From NCBI RefSeq assembly GCF_000003815.2, contig NC_049996.1:4866297-4930296 (forward strand): a DNA stretch of 64,000 nt, in the 5' to 3' direction. Shown piece by piece: positions 12,436-25,039 of this stretch. Source of the DNA: Branchiostoma floridae (Eukaryota > Chordata > Leptocardii > Amphioxiformes > Branchiostomatidae). The position numbers and the translations under genes were made by a program. How positions within the stretch are numbered: position 1 is the first letter of the stretch; every line of letters starts with the position of its first letter. Below the pieces are notes generated by a model. It was given only the letters and a program-made list of their open reading frames with translations. It did no database searches and was not told the origin of the DNA.

Positions 12436-15020
12436 TTATTTTGCTTTCCGTTCAATACGCACCGTATATGATTCATCGTAATACATTTTTTTAAAATTCT
12501 TGTATCCGCGACAAAAAAATATGTATAATGAGTCCCTTACTATATCTTACTTGGGCCAGATTACAGATCCCTACGGCTCTTTCAACTCAGTCTATATTTC
12601 ACAGTATTGCAGAGAGATTCGAAATTGTATTGCACGGGCTTTCTTAAAATGATTTAAGTGCACTTTGTGTACGACAGTGTTAAACAGTCAAAAAATATTG
12701 TTAACGTTACATTTTTTCGTTCGAGGACCCTAATGTTTCTGTCGCATTACTTTTTTTTGTTTGGGGGCTGGTACGACGATCCATTCATGGAGTCAAATCG
12801 CCTTTTAGCTGCCCAGTAATTCTATGTTATTTGCGATCGAGCTGGTACGTATACATAGGGTGGGAATGAATACACGGTGATGTATTTCATACTTAACCTC
12901 ATAGTCGAATGTATTCATTTTTTGTGGGCTTCTGCCTTCAAATCAATTTTTACAAATCCCCCAAGTTAAAACAAAGTCCCCTTGTGTCGTAGCAGATTGG
13001 TACCATCATATTGTATTCGTTTGGTTATCTTCTTCGAACACAAACACGATCAAATTTTCGACCTCCAATAAATCATGATTGATCCTTAGGAAGACGACAG
13101 TGGTCGGTGAAGATTTGATCCGTGTAAATCTTCGTGTTGGGAAAAAAAGCATCATGCTATTATCATCAACACAGATGGGGGTTCAAACTAAGCGTTATTC
13201 TTTCTTGAGTCCATTGCCATTGAGCTGTGATAGATGTTATGTAATAATATTTTCCATGTGGGTAGACATTTGTCAAAGGAAGGAAAAGTGTATGAATTTC
13301 TTTCATTTGTAATTTCCATCTATTTTCATCTACTTACTATTATAGAACACGACAGACCTTGGTGTTTTGTAGCTTTGGTTTCTTTGGAGTATGCTAGATG
13401 TGATGTTTGCAGCTAGGGATGGCGATTGGTGGACACTTTAGTCCAAAAATGTAATCGAATCGGTCTAGCCTAAAGAATGTAGTTTTTGCGTTATCGGCGC
13501 GCTGTTGTATGTTGCACGTGAGACATTTGAAACAATTCACAAGAATAGGAATGTCAGTGCCATTGCCCTATAACATTGCCGTTTCCGCCGACGTATAGTG
13601 TATATAGGACATCGGTTGTGTATTTTGTTGAAGGACATTTCAATATAATCTACATCTTTGTGCATGTAGGTGCATGCCAAAATTTCCATAGCGCACGGCG
13701 TTGATCCTCATGATCTAATGTCAAGGTCCAATCATACAAAGTTCACATGTTTCATCAGCTCATTCTCACATGATTCACCAGACGAACAAAGTTTACATCC
13801 CTCTGATTATTCAAGGCTTTTCTTTTTTTATCAGTCGTCTAGTTCTATTTTGGTGTCAAAAATTGAAAGACTGAAAGAAAAAAAAACTGCTTGCTTTCAA
13901 ATTCATGTGGACCCTTTACAAATGGACGGAGCTTGTTCGACGTCCGTCCAACACAATTTGTCAATGAGATCATTGTACTATGTCTTGAACATGGACGAAG
14001 TTAGCAGACTAATCTTGTAAAAAACGTTTGAGTTCTGAGTTGTGGGAAATATGTAGAGCTTGGGATTATTTATTTGAGTGGGCGGGCACACTGAAAACAA
14101 TAATATCAACAGAAATGTTGCCATACAATAATACAAAAACTACTACAAGAGCCACAAAGTAAACAAAGCAGTCTGATTCACTATGTTACAATAATTTTGC
14201 CAAAGTGAAAATCGGGCGAACATCGGAAAAATGCCGGAAAAGTCCGTCCGAGTTGCAGGCTGCTAGTCTTCAGACATGAAGAATATATGATCTCACATCC
14301 AAACCAATAGCAAAAAAGGAAGTACTGTCTTGGTGTCAAATTGTCTTTTATTTTAAGAGGTACACTGCATTCTTAGAAAAGTTCATACAGTAGTCTTTAT
14401 CATCTTATATTACGGACCAATCTTTCTACTAAAGTTGAAAGCCCAAAACAAAGGCACGCGTTCAACACAGGTGTCAAATTGATTCGTTGACAATTAAAAT
14501 TCTACCGGAGCCCTCCCAAGGTCACCAGCACGACGCTCGCCCAAACACGCCCAATTTGTCAAAAGTCGGACGGAATATCGTCTAGTTATTGTAGGAAACC
14601 CGAACGAGTCTGGCGCGGGGCCGAAGAGTTTGTGCAAAGTCCCACCGAAAAAAGAGAGTCTAAAACCGTCGGATTGTCGCTCGGGTATCGGCCAAGTCTT
14701 GGCCATTGTACGGAAAGCTCTGGTCGAGCTACATGTAAACATTGACAAACTCTCCGAGCTATACAATCGCCTAGTCACGTTTAGCTTTGAAAATCAATAC
14801 TATTTGCCAAAGGTTACGCCAGACGCTGTGCAAAGTAAACATAGCCATCTAATTACGCACTTTGTTTTCTATGAAACTATGGAAATCACATACGTGATTG
14901 GGGGGTGGGGCGTCTATTTTGGGGTTGCAGGGCTGCTGTTGCTGTGGACTTCAAGGCACGTTGCTTTGTAGTTTGGAAAAGTTTTATTGGTTTTTAATGA
15001 ATTGTTGTCTTGACCAATCT
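12436..15020. other. intergenic, no gene seen
   Basis: Open frames of about 115 residues occur (13670-14020 and 14630-14971, + strand), but neither has a recognisable motif, splice context or conserved-looking composition. Treated as non-coding. Confidence 0.4.
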
Positions 15021-15022
15021 CT

Positions 15023-15088
15023 AAAAGTCAGCGAAGATAAAAGTCAAAACTCAAAAAGTCAGCGAAGATAAAAGTCAAAACTCAAAAA
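15023..15088 (+). repeat. 31-bp tandem duplication
   Basis: The unit AAAGTCAGCGAAGATAAAAG... is present twice in direct succession with no visible mismatch. Confidence 0.85.
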
Positions 15089-15540
15089 GAATCAATCCAC
15101 TGCAAATTGGTAAATGTAATAGGAAAAGATACTCGACTGCCTAGAGGGAGAACAAGTATATCTAAATATCGCATGCACAGCACACAATTTAATGTACAAT
15201 ATGGCATTGTGAAGACTAAATTGATTCGTACACAATGCTTGAAAATATGCAAAGAAACCTCCTGCCTGCCTAATTGTATTAATCTCGACATGATAGATAA
15301 ATGCATGGCGCCACCTGGCGTCGGTTCTCTGTGTTGCATTAACCGAGAACAGATGACGAAACATAGTAGTCATATGATGTTTACTATGGCTGTACAAATA
15401 GCGAGGTGGAATGTAAATATTGACACGCTTAGTCGTGTGCTTAAAGCTGTCGATGGAGCAATGACCGATGACCCTAGCACGTAGTGCACGCGCAAAGTGG
15501 AGGTCAAAGTACTACCAACTACTAGAAAGACTTATCACAT

Positions 15541-15740
15541 ATACTCACTCATTCACTCACTCACTCTCACTTACTCTTACTCATTCACTCATTCACTCAT
15601 TCACTCATTCACTCATTCACTCACTCTCACTCACTCATTCACTCATTCACTCACTCACTCACTCACTCACTCACTCACCCACTCACTCACTCACTCACTC
15701 ACTCACTCAATCACTCACTCAATCACTCACTCAGTCACTC
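15541..15740. repeat. (ACTC)n-rich microsatellite, about 200 bp
   Basis: Mixture of ACTC, ATTC and ACTCATTC units with occasional interruptions. It produces His/Ser/Leu/Thr-rich open frames in several frames, which are artefacts of the repeat. Confidence 0.95.
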
Positions 15741-17140
15741 TTTATATTGAATTAGGTAACCTAAAATGTTTAATTGATCTTGGCCACATGCTTATAGGGA
15801 TTTTTTATGGAAATTTAGGGAAATTAGTATACAACATTTCAGAATTATTCTCTTTAGAGCACGGGGATTGGTTTTGTTAAGACAAAAATAAATTTTAGCT
15901 GTTGTACCCTGGCACTCAACCTGAACTGGTAGAGGCCAGAGGGGTGAATGATCTCAAGGTCATGAAGACTGTAAGTTCTCTTGCAGGTGCAGGCCTGGGT
16001 ATGTCTATAACTTAATCAAATAGGCAGCCAAAGACCTAGATTGAATCAATGTCATGAGGAGGATTTAGCAGCCAACCAACAGGCCTGGTGTTATCTGGAA
16101 AAGTCCATTCATGACTGGGGCCATTTAAAAAAAATCAATTTTGGACTTGGTTGCTTATACAAAAGGCTATGTTTTCAGTTAGAGTATTCCAGGATTGGTC
16201 TATTTTGAAATTTCTTTTACGAAAAGGGATTTTTTAAATTCATTTTTTATTCATTTTTGGATTGGTGACTATGTCAAAGCCTTTCAGTGGGAGTATTTTT
16301 GGACTGGTCTATCTTGCAATTTTACATAGGGTGTGCTGGAAGAGTCCATTCATGCACGGGGTGGGGGTGGTTTAATCCTGATAAGGACCCTGTCAAAGTC
16401 TTTCAGTGGTAGTTTTTTAAAATTAATTTTTGGCTTAGATGTGAATAATAAAATCAATCTTTGAGCAGAAGTGTTCCATTTTCACACTTGGGTGATGTTG
16501 GTACAGTCTATTGTTGCATGGAAAGGAAGATGGCTGAAATATGTTGTATTTGCTCTCAAGCAAATGTTGGTCTTTCTAGTATTGTACCTAATATTCAGTT
16601 TCTTCCTTGGAGAAAAATACATATATTATCATTGTTACTACGAGGCGTAGGTTTACCTCTGGCGAATTATTTTAGTTGGGTAATGAAACAACTCTTTGCA
16701 GCTGTATGATTTTCCATAGTTACGTGTATATGTAGTTTGGCATGTAGTCTGCTCTTTAGTTCTTTTTTAATCAGGTTTGTAGGGCCTGATGTTACCGCCA
16801 TGAATATGAAGAGCGGCCCATAGCGATAACTGTAGCAGCATCTCTTGTCCCTAAGTCAGAAACATCAACCTTAGGCAAGCTTGACTTCACTGACTCAATA
16901 GGCGAAGCAGGGGTAACGAGGCTGCTCGAGAAATTCCCTACCCCATTTTGGCCGGGATGGTTTGATCCGCTCACATCGCACCATCTGTAAAATGTTGTCT
17001 CCGATTTGGGGATCAAATGTACATGATATAATTCTTAAGGTTAAGAAGCACAAAGATAAGTTGAATGTTTAATATAATTCTAGAACCCTAGCTAATCGAA
17101 ATATTGTATTAGAACAGCCTACAACGTCCTATGAGATACA
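15741..17140. other. intergenic with weak tandem similarity
   Basis: 16090-16420 holds two diverged copies of a stretch with the phrases AGTCCATTCATG, TCAAAG(C/T)CTTTCAGTGG and GG(A/T)CTGGTCTAT. No gene is recognised. 16740-17100 may be LINE sequence upstream of the fragment at 17145, but I could not support this. Confidence 0.35.
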
Positions 17141-17144
17141 TGAC

Positions 17145-17935
17145 TTGGAATATGTTCTTCTTAACTATTGCAAAATGCTACTCTGTGTCCCTAGAGGCTC
17201 TGTAAACGCCGCCATCAGAGGTGAATTAGGAATGTTTCCATTATATATTGATATGCAAACACAACTTATTAAATACTGGCTTAGACTATGTACCCTACCC
17301 AATGATAGAATTGTAAAGAAGGCATATGACACAGCAGTTGAACAAGAACTAGACTGGACTGTCCATGTTCAAGATATTTTGTGTAGGCATGGTTTCCAAA
17401 GTGTTTGGCTTAGTCCTGTTGTGTTGATGCCAAACACTTTGGTAACATATTCAAAGAACGTTTAAAAGACACATTTCTCTCTGGCTGGCGTCAAGAAATA
17501 AACAGTTGTAATAAACTAAAAACCTATTCCCAAATCAAAAGTCAGTTCATACTTGAAAATCACCTTTTGTCAGTTCGTAATATTTAAGCTTTTGCTGTTA
17601 ACAAAACCAAATTAAGAACCAGTTCACACTGCTTGGAAATAGAAAGAGGTCGGTACCGTAATATACCAACCAATCAGAGGCAATGCCCTTCGTGTAAGGA
17701 TGGTGTTGAAGATGAGTATCATTTTCTAATGACATGCCCTACATATAGCGTAGATAGACAAAAATTAATGGATATGATCACAAGTAAATCCAGCACACCT
17801 TTACCAAAGACAAACACATGTACTTTCAATCTACTTATGTCATGTCCAGACTACTTATCTTCGTATTTGGGCCAATACATTTGTAATGCTCTAAAAAGTG
17901 AGAATCTATTGTACAATAACGGACCAACTTGTTAA
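17145..17935 (+). pseudogene. 5'-truncated LINE, 3' part of ORF2, decayed
   Basis: Broken frames cover the region downstream of the reverse transcriptase seen in many animal non-LTR retrotransposons. Landmarks are RGELGMFPLYIDMQTQLIKY, then a frame change near 17440, then LEIERGRYRN, CPSCKDGVEDEYHFLMTCP (a Cys/His knuckle) and SYLGQYICNAL before a stop at 17933-17935. At least one frameshift and one internal stop (near 17586) show it is dead. The same C-terminal segment occurs in the LINE fragment at 37617-37945. The clade (CR1/L2-like) is inferred. Confidence 0.75.
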
Positions 17936-17980
17936 ACTTGCATATTACACTATGTCAATACGCCATTGATGTTCACATTT

Positions 17981-18914
17981 CACGGCGGTCGGTTGCTAGG
18001 GTATTCTTTCCCGTTGCTATGCGAGTTCGACAGAGTATCGGGTTACAAGAGGCCTACTTTTTGCTAACCGTAAAATATTTCAAAATAAACAAGATGTTAT
18101 GACAAGGAAAATGTATTCAAAATAAGATTAAATTCGCAATTTTAGATAGTTTTAATCTTCCCGTTTGAATTGAGATGGTTGTTTTGTTTCGATTTTGTTT
18201 CCAAAGACGATTATTTTCTGTTTCAAGGAAGGCCTTCAATTCGACCATACTCTTGATAAGATGGGCCGCAAGTGCCATGGCAAATTCTCGATTTTTATAT
18301 TTTTCGTCATCTGAGAGGCAAATAAAACTTTCTGTTTTTGGGATTTTTTAATTTTTAATTTTAAGTAAAGTTACAGTCAAAAATATGCGTAAAAATGGCA
18401 TTTTTCGCACTTAATTACCAATAATTCAAAATCTAAGGCATTTTTAAAAAATCCCAAAAACAGAATTCTCGGGAAAACCGTTGGGGTCATTTTGAGCCGT
18501 CAATGAGTTATGTTGGACTCTTCTTGGTGGAGATCTTAAACGATGTTTACACGCATGTCATGCCGCACGGAGAGCGGGAGGGTGTAATTGATACCGGTGT
18601 AAACAACACTTATGATATTCAAGGTCACCAACAAAAACGCCAGTAGCGTCGTTACATATTACAGGTCCCAAACAAAGTGAAAGCATAGATGTACTGTCCA
18701 GAAAATTGTTTATATTGGTTTTAAAACTATATTTTTCGCCTGATTCAAGTTAGTTGGGGGGAAAATGCCAGAAAGCACGGTTTTACCTGTAATGACCGCA
18801 GATGACCTAAATAGAACACGGGTTCGGTTCGAATTACGTCAGATGGAACATCATGGAAGAAGGTTCGAATTCGGCTAGACATGGGAGGTTTTGAGCCCGT
18901 ATTTGACCACCGTG
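17981..18914. mobile_element. TIR element (934 bp) inserted in a LINE 3' UTR
   Basis: Ends are CACGGCGGTC and GACCACCGTG, a 10-bp imperfect inverted repeat. Comparison with the uninterrupted LINE 3' UTR at 37800-37945 shows LINE sequence on both sides (CACTATGYC...CGCC to the left, TTTCTATAC to the right), so the insertion is well bounded. Inside is a 22-bp palindrome pair: CTGTTTTTGGGATTTTTTAA near 18330 with its complement near 18445. No transposase ORF. Confidence 0.65.
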
Positions 18915-19050
18915 TTTCTATACTATATTTGTATGCAGTTTTAGAACTTAGACGAGTATCATTGTATTAATTGACCTGTTACTGTTGCCTTACAATTGTA
19001 CCATGTACAAATGTTGTGCAATAAATTTCATTCATTCATTCATTCATTCA
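18915..19050 (+). repeat. LINE 3' UTR end with (ATTC)n tail
   Basis: Ends TTGTACCATGTACAAATG, then TTGTGCAATAAA, then an ATTC microsatellite. It matches the 3' end at about 37900-37930 (TTGTGCAATAAAC). Microsatellite tails instead of poly(A) are typical of CR1/L2-type LINEs. Confidence 0.7.
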
Positions 19051-19278
19051 TTTGGCGGGTTCTTTTATAACGTGCCCGGGGTATAGCTCTCCCTAGACAC
19101 GGACCTCCATTTAACGTCCTATCCGAGGGACGGTACTCATTTTCACCTGAGTAAAGTGAGGAAAGTCGTGTAAAGTGCCTTTCCCAAGGGCACAAGATCG
19201 GTAACACGGCAGCCGGATTCGAACCCGCGACCTCTCGGTCTCGAAGCAAACACGGACCTACTGCGCTACACGGTCGCA
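19051..19278 (-). mobile_element. tRNA-derived SINE
   Basis: Read on the minus strand from about 19278: a tRNA-like head with A box TAGCGCAGTAGG and B box GGTTCGAATCC (B box at 19213-19223), then a body with GTGCCCTTGGGAAAGGCAC and GGATAGGACGTTAAATGG. It ends in an (AATG)n tail, which is the same microsatellite as the LINE tail on the other strand. The internal RNA polymerase III promoter boxes are intact-looking. Confidence 0.8.
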
Positions 19279-20003
19279 CAAAAATGCTTGAAGATAACAC
19301 AATATTTTCCTTCATGGTAGCTGTTTATGTTTATACAAGAAATGTAATAATTTCCAAAAACAACCCTTTGGGGGGGATTTTAGACCAGGTCATTGATATC
19401 TCCGGAGCTCCGTGTTCTTAGGCATTATTGCCAAGCAGATGTTGCGTGACTTTGTCTGATCGTTTTATGCTCATTTTGTTGTCCGCCGGCGAACAGCTGA
19501 CATCGTCAATTCGAAAATCCGCTGTTTTTTTTATTTATTCAAAAACACATAACAAGGACCAAGTGTCCCACCACCCCAAGACATACAGTAGTCTTCAGTA
19601 GTACCAATTTGCCTATTGAGTACAATGAAAACGAAAATTAACAAAATTAGAGTTGTTTATGGCAGACTGATCTTTATAAGGAATGTGTTATGCATACGTT
19701 GCCTTGGTAAGTTATGAGAAATGTTCTTTTTCTCCTGTTCGTCATTGATTATCTGTTTGGGACTGTCAATGTCATCGGCATAGTTATGGCTGTTTTGGTG
19801 GAACTTAAAAATGAAATATAACAGATGACTTACGTATTCTGACATTTTGTGGCTTATACGACAACAGCTGTCGTAGTGGACCAACTGTTTCCGATATTGC
19901 GGACAAGTCTAGTTTTATCTTTTATATGTTTGAGACTGCCAATGCCTTTAGCATAGTATATATCGTTGTGTCTGATTTTGCGGAATTTGCTGATGTAATT
20001 TAA
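19279..20003. other. intergenic, no gene seen
   Basis: Short open frames only; ends at the TTAA target site of the next element. Confidence 0.4.
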
Positions 20004-20920
20004 CCCTATCCAGACCGGGCTTTTTGGGGATACCTAGGACGGGGGGGGGGGGGCTCTTTTGACCCCCCCCCCTTCGTAATTTCAAAACGGCTTAAGTTAC
20101 GATCATCAAATTTGGAGGGGATGATGTACTAGTTAAGTTTTATATATTCTGTAAGTTTGGTATCGTTATAACGTAATATGACGTAATTATGACGGCATAA
20201 TGTCATATTTTAGGCTAAAATCGTCTACATATTAAATTTCCGCTATACTTAAAGGAATTCAAGAAAACGATGACTATTTAGGTTATCGTATTGGTGTCTA
20301 AGTCTGCCAAAACTTTTGTTGCCAATGACGAAGAAATTGACGCCAATATGACGTCAGAAAATGACGTCATTTGTCCGCCATCTTGGATCGACAAGCTTGA
20401 ATTTTCTAAAATACGATTTTTTCCACATATAACCCCAAAACCCAATGGAAGTGGACTAAAAAGGTTCAAATGATTGTGTTTTCTAAGAAAATAAAAGATT
20501 CTGACGGAATTTGAGTAAAAATAACATGTATTTATCGTTAAAACTGGCATTGTCCGCCATCTTGGATTTTGACCCATGACGTCATCAAATTAGCATAAAT
20601 TATGAATAATTAATCAGAAATGTAATTTAAAATTACACAGGATCTTAATGATATAGATAAACAAGTTTGGTTTAGCAATAAAGCTATGAAATCCCATAAT
20701 TCAAACTGAAATTAGTAAATTTTGTAAAATATGCCTGTCAGAAACCCGTTGCCATGGCAACCCGAAAAATCATACACTAAATTTTTTTTCGCAGAATTGT
20801 TGCTAACAATATTTTAGGAAAAGTCACTAAGTTTCGTAGTCCTAGCACACGTCGTTCGGCAGTTATCCGACGTCAAAGTTGGCGCAGGCACTTTTAGCCC
20901 CCCCCCCGGTCTGGATAGGG
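20004..20920. mobile_element. piggyBac-like non-autonomous element (917 bp)
   Basis: TTAA at 20000-20003 and at 20921-20924 flank perfect termini CCCTATCCAGACCGGG and the reverse complement. TTAA target duplication is diagnostic of piggyBac-type transposition. Just inside the ends are long homopolymers, G at about 20041-20053 and C at 20066 and 20898. The interior holds repeated TGACGTCA/CGCCATCTTGGAT phrases and no transposase. Confidence 0.85.
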
Positions 20921-20924
20921 TTAA

Positions 20925-21702
20925 CAGATGACTGTCGTATTATGTGTGGTTCATACGAAAACAGCTGACGTCGTGGTTAGGTGCACCATCTTGGATTGGA
21001 ACTTGAGTCCAAAAAAATTTAACTCCATTCGCTAACCAACTACTCCACGAAACATCACGATATAGCGTGCATTTGCGAGTACAACTGTACTAGTCTGACG
21101 GAACGCGTAATTATACGAGAGAAAATAAACTGCAAGTCCAGAATTTCTAATTTTGAATACGTATACCTCTACTGTCTCTTCACCTTTTGGTCATCAAATT
21201 AAAGTTTTTAAAACTGATAATAGAACATCTGTAGTGCACAAGTAAACCCCGCATGGTGATAAACGACAAACAATTATGCCTGCACGGTTAGAGTTCATGA
21301 CATTTACATGAAAGTCAATATTGCTTATACAGGGTTCGCAGTGAAGCCATAATAATCAGAAATTAAATTGCCCGGAAACCATGTTGGCTGATGATTGGAT
21401 TAAGCAATGGCATCTTCTTGTGTTCTAAGTATACCAACATTGGGCAGATGACGTCAAGTGGAAAGCCTGTGTAAAAAAGTGGAACTCATAGAGTTCAACC
21501 TGACCCATCTTACACCGATAAGGTACATAACTGGCCTATCCCCACTTCAACAGCTCAGGTACGGTCCTTTCTGGGTCTATCATTCTAAAGTAGGAAGTTC
21601 ATGCGGCGTTTACTGAGACTGCTGAACCACTAAACGTTGTGACAAAAAAAGGAACACATATCACATGGACTTATATATTCGATGTTCAAATGAACAATTC
21701 TC
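20925..21702. other. intergenic, no gene seen
   Basis: No motif, long open frame or repeat boundary recognised. Confidence 0.4.
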
Positions 21703-22478
21703 CCCTTTTGGGAGGGGTTTTGAAGGACGCGAAAACTTTCTTCTCGCATAACACCTAAACGGTTTACACGATAGCCACTAAATTTCGTGACTTTTTCCTA
21801 ACTTCAGTTTTGCAATACTTTTACAAATTTCGATAAGTATTTTATCTTGTTTTCATAGCGACCTGAAAATCGCCATTTTCGTTTCTAACAATGTATTTTT
21901 CATGTTTTCTTGCAACATTATCGCCTTTTTTATTATGAAAAACATTTTATACAATTTAACATATTTCCTTATAAAATTTGCATAAATTATGCTAATTTAG
22001 TTACGTCATAGGTAAAAAAATCCCAGATGGTGGTCAATATCACCAGACCAAGTATGACTAGCTTATTGTCCCGTAAAATTCTACCTGTAACTTTTCTATA
22101 TATACTATAATCCATATGATTGTTTGCTAAAATGTATTTTTGAGAATTCAACTTGGCTGACCAAAGATGGTGGAACTCAGCTGATATCGTGAATATGTAT
22201 AACGTCATCCTATGGCACCATTTGACGTCGTTTATGCTGCCATTGGCAAAAAAGTCATATGAGACATAATTGTTCTGTTATCTAAACTTTCTGTTACGTC
22301 TTTGCTGTACAATTACATAGATGACGATATTACTGACATTATAATGCGAATAAATTTCTTACAACCCTGAAATTTTACCTAAATATTGTGCTCTAAAATG
22401 TGGTGGTCATAACATAAGTCGTTTAGGAGTTACATGAGTTTAAACGCGATCCTTAAAAGCCCCCTCCCCGCTAAAATT
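21703..22478. mobile_element. diverged TIR element related to the 20004-20920 family
   Basis: Left arm (CCCCTTTTGGGAGGGGTTTT...CCTAAACGG, 21703-21760) and right arm (GTCGTTTAGGAG...CCCCCTCCCC, 22420-22475) are diverged inverted repeats of about 55 bp. The interior has the GACGTCA-like and AAGATGGTGG phrases seen inverted in the neighbour. A flanking TTAA duplication is not evident. Confidence 0.45.
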
Positions 22479-23243
22479 GATGCTAACACAGATGTCATTC
22501 AGAAAATAAAACTAACGTGATCTATCTCAAATATAGGGCTCTGTATTCATTTTTGTCCGAGTTGTTGCCTCCGTTAAAAAAACAACAACAAAGGTCCACG
22601 TCCATTTTATGTTTACTCGTTTGACCTTTTAACTGCGGCAGATCTTCTCCTTTTGTACCTTCTGCTATAGACATGATCATCTTGGGTTTGGGTCACACAT
22701 AGCTTTGGACGGAGTTATGTAGGTTTGCACCTTCCAACAGCCTGATATGGAAAGACAGCGGTTCTTTTCAAATGCCTGACCATAGCTGGACCGAATAAAT
22801 GATATTTGGTACAAGATAGATTAGAGAAATATACAAATTGATGTAATTTATGAAAACTTGGGCATGATTTTCATATCTAATGGATGAAATATACACTCGC
22901 GTTTTTCTTATTACGCTACAATACACTTAGCTTATGTGAATCCCATTGACAGAAACATATCCAAAAATACAAGTCAAATTCAATGATTACTTAGTGGTAT
23001 TCGGTTTGATTTCTTTTGATATGTGCCATGTGTAAGTTGAATCTGTGCATCTCCGCTAGTATATTATCTAAATGTGTATAATGTTTTAGTGATAAATCAT
23101 GAAATGTAAACATGAGGTACTTTGTATGAGAACTATGTATCTAATATTGATAGTTAGATAGAGAAGATAAATTGATCACGCTAACCGGAAATTCTATGCA
23201 GAATTAAGTAATAGATAGATGATGGGCGTGGCTTGATTATGTG
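22479..23243. other. intergenic up to the assembly gap
   Basis: AT-rich, no gene seen. Its last 35 bases form one arm of an inverted repeat whose other arm is at 23930-23966. Confidence 0.4.
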
Positions 23244-23343
23244 NNNNNNNNNNNNNNNNNNNNNNNNNNNNNNNNNNNNNNNNNNNNNNNNNNNNNNNNN
23301 NNNNNNNNNNNNNNNNNNNNNNNNNNNNNNNNNNNNNNNNNNN
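23244..23343. other. assembly gap, 100 N
   Basis: Exactly 100 N, a conventional placeholder, so true length is unknown. Confidence 0.99.
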
Positions 23344-24490
23344 TAGGCAAGCCACTTAAAGATGTGTGTCTCCTTTGAGAAGAAAATCTTGGGCACTCTT
23401 CAGTTAGAATACTGATGTATTGAAGAGTGCTTCAGAGAGAGAGGGAGATCTCCCCATGGGTACTAGTAATAGCCGTGGTACTGAAATAACTACCTAGCAG
23501 CGAGGTACGGCACTTATAATGGCAGCCCATCAAGTTGGTCTGCTGAAGGCTGAGGGTCTCATGGGGAGGATGAGGAATCCTGATTTAATCAAAACTCTGA
23601 ATCATATTTCTCCTTTTTTTTATTCTCCTTCCTCTTTTTTTCTTGAAAACAAAGGGCCTGGACCAGACAGCTGTCACCATGGTTACTGGTAAAGTAGAGG
23701 GCTCCCGATTGTCTTTGAATTTTGATCACATTATGCAGCAAAGCTATAGAAACACACACACTGTTATGTACTATAAATCTTAAAATTTGCAGGGGTGGTT
23801 TCATGGTCAGTTTTCTCTGTGACCTATTCACCACGAACTCAAAACCACCGAAAAATGCTCTTCTGCCGCAAAGCCTCCAGGGGAGCAACGGGCAAAAGGA
23901 ACCCCCGAGTGGGGGGCAACCCCGTGTTTCACATAATCAAGCCAAGCCCATCATCTATCTATTTTAGAACATGGCCACTACCCCTAAGATTTTTTTCAAG
24001 ATGAATCAATCAGGATATCACATTATATTCAAAGTGTGTTAGAGTTACCTCTCATCAAGGAGGTGGAAAAGGGGACCTCCTTGGTCTCATGGATAAAGAA
24101 TTTATTGATCAATGGAATCTGTTCATGGTGTTTTATGGCATGGCGGTGGGTGGCCATCTCCATCTAGTCTGTTCCATGTGAAACTTCAGTCTACACCCAG
24201 CCACAGACGGGGAAGGATCTGGTATGGCTAAACTGAATTTTAACTTGAACTTTCAATGACTGGACTGACCGACGAGCATGGGGCTCCACTTTGCAGACAG
24301 GTATATGGAGCATCTTCTTTAGCTTGAGAGTCAAGCGGGTTGTCACAGCATTCCATCGTTCAGCCAAACGGACTAAAATCTACATCTTCATGGCAAGCAT
24401 ATTTGAACTGGGATTTCTGATCATGAACTGTGAGTTACTCTGTTTTGGTTTATTGTTTCGGTTATTCTCTCCACTGTTCCCAGTACTGAG
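23344..24490. other. intergenic upstream of the Death-FN3 gene
   Basis: 23930-23966 is the inverted partner of the sequence left of the gap. 23600-23650 is a pyrimidine-rich tract. A noncoding first exon of the Death-FN3 gene could lie here, but none can be pointed to. Confidence 0.35.
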
Positions 24491-24494
24491 AGAA

Positions 24495-24970
24495 TCAAGC
24501 TTGTTTTGCTTCATTATTTTCTGAAGAGTTGCCACTGTTTTGCATGTAGCTCAGAATCAAACTGTATAGTTTTGTTAAGTTTGATGGTACCATCCATGCG
24601 TGTTGCCTATTTTCCAGTAGAGAGATTCAAACTGTTTTGTTTAACTTAACGTACCTGGCACCCACGTTTTTTTCTGGAGTGGCGACACTGTTTTCAGTAG
24701 TTTACAGTTTGAAGAATCAAACTGTTTTGTATAGTTTGACGGCATGGCCGAGCCTGTTACTGTCTGTAAAATATTGCACAAATTTTGTTATTTTCTGAAG
24801 ATCTGGTTCTGTTTTCCAGTGATAGAAATCATTACACTGTTGGGTACTGTTTTCAGTAGAAAGAATCAAACTGTTTTGTATAGTTTGACGGCAGTAACCT
24901 TGTTATTTTCTGAAGACCTGGTTCTTTGTTACAGCTATGGAAAGCATTAAACTGTTGTTAACTTATATGA
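24495..24970 (+). repeat. imperfect tandem repeat block, period about 120-150 bp
   Basis: Three to four irregular copies share AGAATCAAACTGTTTTGTAT, AGTTTGACGGCA, TTATTTTCTGAAGA and CTGTTTTCAGTAG. No ORF is conserved between copies. Confidence 0.65.
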
Positions 24971-25039
24971 CATTGAGTCTTTGTGTCTTAATCCTCTCTA
25001 ATCCCCTAGGCAATTAGCACAGTGTGTGAGCCGACCAGT

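Noticed and set aside
15468-15880. 95- and 127-codon open frames rich in His, Ser, Thr and Leu
   Set aside because: They are translations of the (ACTC)n microsatellite; the tetranucleotide period opens several frames at once.
19200-19278. A tRNA gene on the minus strand
   Set aside because: A and B boxes are good, but the stems are poor and a SINE body with (AATG)n tail follows.
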